This document shows, in pieces, positions 1 to 4,805 of a stretch of DNA of 6,493 nt. The DNA comes from an uncultured Microcoleaceae cyanobacterium. Lineage in GTDB: Bacteria > Cyanobacteriota > Cyanobacteriia > Cyanobacteriales > Microcoleaceae. How positions within the stretch are numbered: the stretch's first letter is position 1; every line of letters starts with the position of its first letter. The notes below the pieces were generated by a model. The model saw only the letters and a list, made by a program, of their open reading frames with translations, had not been told where the DNA came from and did not search any database. Both the position numbers and the translations under genes were made by a program. The stretch spans positions 1 to 6,493 of the forward strand of contig CALKCV010000055.1 of the NCBI GenBank assembly GCA_938083405.1, written 5' to 3'.

Positions 1-26
1 ATTATTAATTATTAATTATTAATTAC
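1..26. repeat. AT-rich heptanucleotide tandem array
   Basis: Three perfect tandem copies of ATTATTA (1-7, 8-14, 15-21) are followed by a partial copy ending ATTAC. The array runs off the left edge, so its full length is unknown. The unit is the reverse complement of the TAATAAT unit found at 4129-4158 and 6294-6328. It resembles the short tandemly repeated heptamers (STRR) described in cyanobacteria and lies in the non-coding leader of hrcA. Confidence 0.85.
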
Positions 27-132
27 TTACGATCGGCGATATTTGCTATCTTAAAAATAGAACCAAAGTCCGCCTTCGGCAAAAGCAATTCCTCAGTAGA
101 ACTAGAACGGCAACTTACCATTAATTCTGCTC

Positions 133-1245
133 ATGCCAGTCCAACTTTCTCTAAACGACCGACATCAACACATTCTCTGGGCAACGATTCGTCACTATAT
201 TGCTACAGCAGAACCAGTGGGCTCGAGATCTCTGGTAGAAGAATACAAACTCAAGGTCAGTCCCGCGACTATCCGTAACGGGATGAATTTTTTAGAAAAA
301 GCCGGACTTTTATATCAACCTCATACTTCCGCAGGACGAGTACCATCAGACTCTGGCTATCGAATTTATGTGGACCAATTGATGACTCCCTCGGAAACTG
401 TGGCGAATGGGGTAGAGTCCGTCTTACAAAGACAGCTTAATTTGTCTGAGGGTCGCGTAGAAGCTGTACTGCGAGGGGCTGCCCAAGTTTTGGCAACTTT
501 GAGCGGGTATATTACTTTGGTAACTATGCCCCAAACTTCGACGGCGAAGTTGCGACATTTGCAATTGGTACAAATTGAACCTGAAAAGGTGATGCTGATT
601 GTGGTGACTAATACTTACGAAACTCAATCGTTTTTGATGGAGCTAACGACGGCGACTTCCGGGACAGGTCAAAAGCGATCGCTCGATCATCAATTACCAC
701 AAAATCCCGAAGATGTGGATAGAGAATTACAAATTTTGTCAAATTTTCTCGATCGCAAACTGCGGGGGCGATCGCTTTCTGAGTTATCCTCTTTGGATTG
801 GTCGGAGTTAGATAAAGAGTTTCAACATTATGCTGACTCTATTAAAAACTTGTTGGCAGAGTTAACTCGACGTTCCCAGGTACCGACATATACCAGAATT
901 TTGATTAGCGGTTTGGCAGAAGCGTTACGTTTGCCAGAATTTTCCGAACTCCAACAATTGCAGACCATCATTCATTTGTTAGAAGAAGAACAAGAACAGT
1001 TGTGGCCTTTGATTTTTGAAGCTCCCGAGTCCCAGACAACTAAGCGAGTAAAGGTCAGAATTGGTTCTGAGAATCCTCTCGAACCTATTCGCTCTTGTAC
1101 TCTAGTTTCTGCTACTTATGGGCAAAATTCCCTACCCATGGGCAGCGTTGGCCTTCTCGGACCTACTCGCATGGTTTACGAAAATAGCATAGCTCTGGTG
1201 GAAGCTGCAGCGGACTATCTGTCTGAGGCCATCGGTGGCGTTTAG
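133..1245 (+). CDS. hrcA: HrcA, heat-inducible transcription repressor
   Basis: Recognised as HrcA, the repressor that in many bacteria, including cyanobacteria, binds the CIRCE operator of chaperone operons such as groESL and is released on heat stress. The N-terminus holds the winged-helix DNA-binding region (about residues 1-80), with AEPVGSRSL at 26-34, SPATIRN at 43-49 and the signature HTSAGRVPSDSGYRIYVD at 64-81. The remainder matches the regulatory and dimerisation part, ending in ALVEAAADYLSEAIGGV. At 370 residues it is slightly longer than the common 340-350. The start is supported by the close fit of MPVQLSLNDRHQHILWATIR to cyanobacterial HrcA N-termini; no strong Shine-Dalgarno precedes it. 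Residue 50 is Gly where V or A is usual in ATIRN(V/A)M. I see no CIRCE element upstream, so autoregulation is not evident. Two HIP1 sites lie inside (675-682, 768-775). It is convergent with the next gene. Confidence 0.96.
   Translation: MPVQLSLNDRHQHILWATIRHYIATAEPVGSRSLVEEYKLKVSPATIRNGMNFLEKAGLLYQPHTSAGRVPSDSGYRIYVDQLMTPSETVANGVESVLQRQLNLSEGRVEAVLRGAAQVLATLSGYITLVTMPQTSTAKLRHLQLVQIEPEKVMLIVVTNTYETQSFLMELTTATSGTGQKRSLDHQLPQNPEDVDRELQILSNFLDRKLRGRSLSELSSLDWSELDKEFQHYADSIKNLLAELTRRSQVPTYTRILISGLAEALRLPEFSELQQLQTIIHLLEEEQEQLWPLIFEAPESQTTKRVKVRIGSENPLEPIRSCTLVSATYGQNSLPMGSVGLLGPTRMVYENSIALVEAAADYLSEAIGGV
675..682. repeat. HIP1 octamer GCGATCGC (first of six)
   Basis: Perfect HIP1 palindrome inside hrcA. 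Further perfect copies are at 768-775, 1914-1921, 5265-5272, 5640-5647 and 5758-5765. All six are inside genes. HIP1 over-representation is a hallmark of many cyanobacterial genomes. Confidence 0.9.
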
Positions 1246-1297
1246 TCCTGGGGCTCTTTTTTTCCTTGAGGATAGATCGATTTTTTGACAGCGATTC

Positions 1298-1306
1298 TGT
1301 TAATAT
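1298..1306 (+). promoter_or_regulatory. possible extended -10 promoter (TGTTAATAT)
   Basis: TG at 1298-1299, one base, then TAATAT at 1301-1306 fits an extended -10 box. No well-spaced -35 is present: the TTGACA at 1285-1290 is only 10 bases away, too close. If active, it would start a transcript near 1313 that ends at the terminator at 1340-1368, giving an RNA of about 55 nt. It is weak evidence from sequence alone. Confidence 0.2.
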
Positions 1307-1339
1307 GAGCTTGGTAGATGCACTCTGATGTCGAATTTT

Positions 1340-1368
1340 CCCCGGCTGTAATAGGCGGGGCTTTTTTT
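1340..1368 (+). terminator. intrinsic terminator downstream of hrcA
   Basis: The arms CCCCG (1340-1344) and CGGGG (1356-1360) form a GC-rich stem with an 11-nt loop, followed by C and seven T (1362-1368). It reads in the plus direction about 95 nt after the hrcA stop. The minus strand has only four A after the stem and no T-run, so it should not terminate the convergent lysozyme-like gene. Confidence 0.75.
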
Positions 1369-1376
1369 ATGGATAT

Positions 1377-2399
1377 CTAGCGGGTAAACTCTGAAGTCTG
1401 ACGCACTTGTGCTAAGGTCAAGGACGATCGCTCTTCCATCTGAGGATCTGCCCCTACCCGAATTAAGAGATCGGAAAATGCTCTATCTTCGGCAAAAGGT
1501 CTGATGGCTTTAATTTTTACACCCGCATTAATTAAAGTTTCAGCCACCAATTTAACATCATCAATATTGACTCTGGCACTAAACCAAATCGAATTGCTAG
1601 GCAAGTCTGAAATTATGGCAGGCATAATTACCAAGGGAAAATCTAGACTTCTCAAAGCTTTCTCGACTGTGCCTTTATCTAATTTTTTCGGGAAATATTC
1701 TATTAAAGCCAAATCGGCGTTTTGGCTAGAAGAAGTAGCTGCAGAACGAATTTCTTCTTGTAAAAGTTGCTGATAAATTTTGGGTAAATGTCGGCTCATC
1801 GAATTAGTTTCTATCCCATAGCCCAAACTGGTCCAAGTACCGGATAACAAGCGCAAAACTTTATTTAACTTTCCTTGACGCAATAAAGTAGAAATGTCTG
1901 TTTTCCAATAGTAGCGATCGCTCAACCAAGCATGAACTACGGCATCTTGATATTGAGCTTCAAAGCTATAGGGTTGCCAAAATAACATCCCAGGAGGATT
2001 GGGATGGTAGCGTTTCGCCATTTCCTCCCAAGTAGAACTTATAAATTGATACCGTCCGGCGGCGGTACTGCAATTACCTCTATTCGGACCCCAAATAATA
2101 GTTACGCATAAGTCGGGATGGCGGCTTAAATCGGAGAATTTTTTACCGCCATAAATAACGCGATAAGGTTGAGCGACGTTAGACTCGCTAGCGGATATGG
2201 TACGCATTAAAGCCCTAATATAAGGATCGCCATCTTTCATTACTAAAGGTGGAAAATCGCTCTTATTCTCTCTACGATCTGCGAGAAAATTAGGCTGGTT
2301 AGATAACCATAAATATTTCAATAAAAAGGTAATAGTTAGGAATAGGAAAAAGCCTATTGTTAGGCGTTTAATAAAAATAATTGCAGGGCGCTGCATCAT
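1377..2399 (-). CDS. membrane-anchored GH104-type lysozyme-like protein with extra C-terminal domain
   Basis: A 340-residue protein. Residues about 13-32 form one hydrophobic segment after a basic N-terminus (RPAIIFIKR), which suggests an inner-membrane anchor with the rest in the periplasm. Residues about 58-215 match the phage-lambda-type muramidase family (GH104, COG4678): E72 in TISASESN is the likely catalytic acid, followed by YRVIYGGKKFSDLSRHP (79-95) and STAAGRYQFISSTW (111-124). C98 and C110 could form a disulfide. The family cleaves peptidoglycan glycan strands, in lambda by lytic transglycosylation. Residues about 229-333 form a separate alpha/beta domain with the block SARVNIDDVKLVAETLINAG (274-293), which I cannot name firmly; a LytR_C/SPOR-like fold is possible. 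An in-frame TAG at 2400-2402 fixes the start at the first or second Met. No good Shine-Dalgarno is present; GGAGAG lies about 20 nt too far upstream. A HIP1 site is at 1914-1921. Cell-wall remodelling is inferred. Confidence 0.85.
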   Translation of the reverse strand: MMQRPAIIFIKRLTIGFFLFLTITFLLKYLWLSNQPNFLADRRENKSDFPPLVMKDGDPYIRALMRTISASESNVAQPYRVIYGGKKFSDLSRHPDLCVTIIWGPNRGNCSTAAGRYQFISSTWEEMAKRYHPNPPGMLFWQPYSFEAQYQDAVVHAWLSDRYYWKTDISTLLRQGKLNKVLRLLSGTWTSLGYGIETNSMSRHLPKIYQQLLQEEIRSAATSSSQNADLALIEYFPKKLDKGTVEKALRSLDFPLVIMPAIISDLPSNSIWFSARVNIDDVKLVAETLINAGVKIKAIRPFAEDRAFSDLLIRVGADPQMEERSSLTLAQVRQTSEFTR

Positions 2400-2430
2400 C
2401 TATTTTAGTATTATTATTTATCTCTCCAGA

Positions 2431-2512
2431 AAACGGTATTGCTGCCGTTTGTAGTAATCGCTTTAGGGATTTTTAACATAAATTAAAATCGCAAAGAGCG
2501 ATTACTACAAAC
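2431..2512. repeat. composite inverted-repeat element
   Basis: Two structures lie in tandem. A perfect 16-bp inverted repeat, GTTTGTAGTAATCGCT (2447-2462) and AGCGATTACTACAAAC (2497-2512), has a 34-base spacer. Its left arm overlaps a smaller hairpin, AAACGG (2431-2436) pairing with CCGTTT (2445-2450) across an 8-base loop. The element ends about 32 bases before the lysozyme-like gene and could be part of its leader when read on the minus strand. Its compactness and the absence of an ORF suggest a dispersed intergenic repeat or MITE-like remnant. This is an inference. Confidence 0.75.
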
Positions 2513-2553
2513 TAGATTTATACGCTAAAAAACTACTTGCGGTCTGCTTTCAT

Positions 2554-2580
2554 TAAAACAAGAGGTGACGCGCACCCTTA
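2554..2580 (-). terminator. candidate terminator after the SDR gene
   Basis: On the minus strand, AAG-GGTG pairs with CACC-CTT around a 5-base loop with one bulged base (plus coordinates 2560-2579), followed by GTTTT. It begins about 12 nt after the SDR stop codon. The stem is short and the T-run brief, so termination may be weak. Confidence 0.4.
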
Positions 2581-2590
2581 TTAAAGACAA

Positions 2591-3250
2591 TTAACTTACA
2601 GAAGCAAACAGATCTTCAAACGACTTGAGAGAAGCATCCTCTTTAGCAACAATTTCAACAATTTTATTGCGAGATTGAGGTGAAAAAAGTGCTTCTACGC
2701 AAACCAGAGCTACTTTAACCCGAGGAACGCTGCCCTCAAACAAAGTATCTGCCGACTCCATCACCAGAGGAAATTGATTCTCCTCATTTTTGAGACCTCC
2801 TGGGCGAACGATGGTGTAAGTCAAACCGCTTTTTTGTAAATACTCTTCTGCCTGCTTCTTCCATACAAGAATTAACCAGAACAAATTGAGTGGATGAAAA
2901 AATTGGGAGACGCAAAGAGACGAGACAAAAACAAAATGCTCGATCGCCTTAGCCTTAGCAGCATCCACCAGATTTTTCGTCCCTTCATAATCCACCATGT
3001 ATGGCCCTGTCGGATTCAAACTGGGAGAGGCCCCGGTGGCACAAATTAAAAAGGTACTGTCGCCGATGGCGCTCTGGAGGCTATCGGCTTTTAGAACATC
3101 CCCCACCACTAATTCTGCTTCTGGGGGCAGAATTTCTCTGGCCCCCTCCAGATTCCTAACTAAAGCGCGGACGGGAATCTTGCGATTGACCAGTTCCTTA
3201 ACGATGCGGCGACCTGTTTCGCCTGTTGCCCCTGCTACAAATACTTTCAT
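2591..3250 (-). CDS. atypical SDR, NAD(P)-binding protein (Tic62/Ycf39-like)
   Basis: A 219-residue Rossmann-fold protein of the atypical short-chain dehydrogenase group (NmrA-like, SDR a5). The dinucleotide motif GATGETG is at 7-13 after the first beta strand MKVFVA. R28 and R32 follow the second strand and fit NADP binding. GDV at 50-52, YEGTKNLVDAA at 88-98, FVSS at 108-111 and YTIVRPGGL at 145-153 are all family landmarks. The classical catalytic YxxxK is not preserved: the matching stretch reads LVWKKQAEEYL (128-138), as in Tic62- and Ycf39-like members that act as redox-sensing or assembly factors rather than typical dehydrogenases. No signal peptide is seen, so it is probably cytoplasmic or peripheral to thylakoids. 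The length is normal for the short bacterial members. It is divergent from the DUF1997 gene across 122 bases. Substrate and exact role cannot be read from the sequence. Confidence 0.88.
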   Translation of the reverse strand: MKVFVAGATGETGRRIVKELVNRKIPVRALVRNLEGAREILPPEAELVVGDVLKADSLQSAIGDSTFLICATGASPSLNPTGPYMVDYEGTKNLVDAAKAKAIEHFVFVSSLCVSQFFHPLNLFWLILVWKKQAEEYLQKSGLTYTIVRPGGLKNEENQFPLVMESADTLFEGSVPRVKVALVCVEALFSPQSRNKIVEIVAKEDASLKSFEDLFASVS

Positions 3251-3260
3251 TATGTTTGAT

Positions 3261-3290
3261 AAAGTTAAATTTTTCTTGATTATTTGCCAA
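3261..3290 (-). promoter_or_regulatory. candidate promoter of the SDR gene
   Basis: On the minus strand TTGGCA (complement of 3285-3290) is followed after 17 bases by TAACTT (complement of 3262-3267). The -35 is good and the -10 poor. The -35 nearly coincides with the -35 proposed for the opposite gene at 3284-3289. No Shine-Dalgarno precedes the ATG at 3250. Confidence 0.3.
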
Positions 3291-3313
3291 CTTGAATAGC
3301 TCTATTGTATAGA
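3284..3313 (+). promoter_or_regulatory. candidate promoter of the DUF1997 gene
   Basis: TTGCCA (3284-3289) and TATAGA (3308-3313) are separated by 18 bases, a plausible sigma-70-type pair. A start near 3320 would give a leader of about 50 nt before the ATG at 3373. Confidence 0.4.
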
Positions 3314-3372
3314 CTGAAACGTAACAAAGGCACTGCGAACTAAACCGCGCAAAATAAAAATACGGAGACCAG

Positions 3373-4119
3373 ATGATGCAACAACCTGTCCCTGAAAGAG
3401 AAAACCCAACTCCCATTGAAGATTACGGAGAATTGACCGACCCCAACCTAATACCAGAAGAATTAAAGGGGGAAGATACAGAGATACCAGAGGGAACAGA
3501 ACCTACATGGTTTCACGCTCAGTTTACGGACTGCATGGAATTGTACGCCGACCTGGAGACTGCAGTCGAACATTTTGCCGATCATCGCAGTTGGTTCCCT
3601 CGTTGCGCCCAACCGATGAAGGCCGAACCTTTGGGCGAAAATGGCTACGATTTGTTAATTGGCCGTTTTGGTGCTTTTGGCTACAAAGTTGAAGCAAGAA
3701 TAGGTTTAGATCTGCTCCCACCAGACTCCGAAAGTATTTATCGGATCGAGACTATTCCCTTACAAGGGTACGAACCACCTGGATATGAAGTGGATTTTCG
3801 AGCGACGATGAAGTTGCTGGAAATGCCTGTCGAGCGTTTTTCTTCGGCAGCGCAAGTCAAAAAGTTAGGGCTCCCCAGCACTATTACTGGGGCGGAGTGG
3901 GTTTTAGATTTGGCAGTGGGCGTGAAGTTTCCCCAATTTATTCGCAAAATGTCTCCATCTTTGATTCAGAAGACGGGGGACGGCCTGTTAGAGAAAATCG
4001 TCAAACAGGTATCCCGCCGCTTGACTTACAAAACTCAATTAGATTTTCACGCTAACCACGATCTGGCTTTCCCGGGACAAAAAAAAGGTAAGAAGGGAGA
4101 GAAGAAAGACAAGGTATAA
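3373..4119 (+). CDS. DUF1997 family protein
   Basis: A 248-residue protein that I assign to DUF1997, a family of unknown function shared by cyanobacteria and plants. The core (about residues 47-225) contains FTDCMELYADLETAVEHFAD (51-70), HRSWFPRCAQP (71-81), YDLLIGRFGAFGYKVEARIG (92-111) and YRIETIPLQGYEPPGYEVDF (123-142). The alternation of a helix, a buried Trp/Phe/Pro/Cys segment and long amphipathic strands suggests a helix-grip, SRPBCC-like ligand-binding fold; that is inference. The first 45 residues are acidic and probably disordered, while the tail is lysine-rich (QKKGKKGEKKDKV, 236-248). No membrane segment or signal peptide is seen. The start is supported by GGAG at 3364-3367, 5 bases before the ATG; the second ATG at 3376 would also fit. 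Divergent from the SDR gene, it is convergent with the DUF4079 gene. Confidence 0.85.
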   Translation: MMQQPVPERENPTPIEDYGELTDPNLIPEELKGEDTEIPEGTEPTWFHAQFTDCMELYADLETAVEHFADHRSWFPRCAQPMKAEPLGENGYDLLIGRFGAFGYKVEARIGLDLLPPDSESIYRIETIPLQGYEPPGYEVDFRATMKLLEMPVERFSSAAQVKKLGLPSTITGAEWVLDLAVGVKFPQFIRKMSPSLIQKTGDGLLEKIVKQVSRRLTYKTQLDFHANHDLAFPGQKKGKKGEKKDKV

Positions 4120-4128
4120 ATTACTAAC

Positions 4129-4158
4129 TAATAATTAATAATTAACAATTAACAATTA
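4129..4158. repeat. AT-rich heptanucleotide tandem array
   Basis: TAATAAT is repeated twice (4129-4142), then TAACAAT twice (4143-4156), so the array has diverged in blocks by one base. It lies just after the DUF1997 stop codon, in the convergent gap, in the same orientation as the array at 6294-6328. Confidence 0.85.
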
Positions 4159-4165
4159 CCAACTT

Positions 4166-4206
4166 CCCATTTCTCATTTCCCCTTTCCCCTTTCCCATTC
4201 CCATTC
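4166..4206. repeat. pyrimidine-rich heptanucleotide tandem array
   Basis: Seven-base units run CCCATTT, CTCATTT, CCCCTTT, CCCCTTT, CCCATTC (4166-4200), then fade into CCATTC. All plus-strand bases are pyrimidines apart from scattered A. The unit has the same length as in the adjacent AT-rich array but an unrelated sequence. No terminator hairpin is visible between the two convergent genes. Confidence 0.75.
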
Positions 4207-4220
4207 TCTATATTCCAGAA

Positions 4221-4694
4221 TTAGAACATATCGCCGATTATTCGTTGGAGAATTTCAACCCCGGTGAAAGCTTGCCAAATAAAGATACCCAAAAGTATGA
4301 CGTTGAGGCCGATGTGGGTAGAGCGGGCCCATTCTTTACCTTTCTGCATAAAGGGAGTTAGGGAAGCTGAAACGGCAATAAGTCCGGTCATGCCCAGGCC
4401 TGCTAGGAGGTGGGGACCCAAAAATAACTTCTCGTTATTAATATAGGTTACTCCCATGCCTCCAAGGGTGGCGAGAACCATAAAGGCCAAAAGCAAAGAA
4501 CCTATTTTGTGGTGCTTGTCTTTAAATTGGCCTTTAACGAGTTGTTTTTTCTCTTCTCCTTCGGCCGTTCTGGTGCGACGGATTTTTAGACCGAGGTAGA
4601 GGGCGTAAAAGCAGACTCCCAGCAATACGAACATAATAGCTGGATGGAAAAAGTTGAGCCAGGGCTTAACTGACTCGGGGATTGGAAGGTTCAT
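4221..4694 (-). CDS. DUF4079 family four-helix membrane protein
   Basis: A 157-residue integral membrane protein assigned to DUF4079, found in cyanobacteria and plastid-bearing plants. Four hydrophobic helices are visible at about 14-36, 62-85, 91-114 and 126-149. The longest hydrophilic loop (37-60) is strongly charged (KIRRTRTAEGEEKKQ). A histidine sits at or near the start of each helix: H17 (FFHP), H61/H62 (DKHHKIG), H95 (LGPHLL) and H127 (STHIG). This pattern recalls four-helix b-type cytochromes such as cytochrome b561, so haem binding and membrane electron transfer are possible but not shown. I chose ATG at 4694: a GA-rich stretch (AAAGAAGAAG) lies just upstream, and the start matches the hydrophilic-then-TM1 pattern. 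An in-frame TTG at 4721 would add nine residues, but these would be encoded by that same GA-rich stretch. It is divergent from the ankyrin gene across 111 bases. Confidence 0.85.
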   Translation of the reverse strand: MNLPIPESVKPWLNFFHPAIMFVLLGVCFYALYLGLKIRRTRTAEGEEKKQLVKGQFKDKHHKIGSLLLAFMVLATLGGMGVTYINNEKLFLGPHLLAGLGMTGLIAVSASLTPFMQKGKEWARSTHIGLNVILLGIFIWQAFTGVEILQRIIGDMF

Positions 4695-4759
4695 AGCGTT
4701 CTTCTTCTTTAAGATTGGCAAAAAAAGTTCATAAAACTTAGCATAACACCGAGACGGTC

Positions 4760-4786
4760 TTGTGCGACTTTAAAACATACCATTAT
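4760..4786 (+). promoter_or_regulatory. weak candidate promoter of the ankyrin gene
   Basis: TTGTGC (4760-4765) and CATTAT (4781-4786) are 15 bases apart, shorter than optimal. The 111-base gap 4695-4805 must contain promoters for both divergent genes unless they are read from further away. No clear Shine-Dalgarno precedes the ATG at 4806. Confidence 0.25.
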
Positions 4787-4805
4787 CTATTTATGCGATC
4801 GAATT

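Noticed and set aside
1..132. Upstream gene end or hrcA promoter in the first 132 bases
   Set aside because: Beyond the heptamer array I found no convincing coding frame, no well-spaced -35/-10 pair and no CIRCE operator.
1285..1306. TTGACA with TAATAT as a standard sigma-70 promoter
   Set aside because: The spacer is only 10 bases, too short for a -35/-10 pair.
1504..1773. Plus-strand ORF of 89 codons
   Set aside because: It lies wholly inside the lysozyme-like gene on the other strand, has no family resemblance, and is an antisense shadow.
1377..2399. Prophage remnant because of the lambda-type lysozyme
   Set aside because: No holin, structural, integrase or repressor genes are nearby; the protein has a membrane anchor, an extra domain and a HIP1 site, which fits a host gene.
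1377..3250. SDR and lysozyme-like genes as one operon
   Set aside because: They are on the same strand but 191 bases apart, with a candidate terminator and a structured repeat between them.
3198..3416. Minus-strand ORF of 72 codons across the SDR/DUF1997 gap
   Set aside because: It overlaps the starts of both real genes and the promoter region, and its low-complexity translation resembles nothing.
4129..4206. CRISPR-like array
   Set aside because: The repeats are 7-base direct tandem units with no spacers between them.
4695..4721. Longer DUF4079 protein starting at 4721
   Set aside because: The codon there is TTG, and the nine extra residues (MPILKKKNA) would be encoded by the stretch that looks like the ribosome-binding region for the ATG at 4694.
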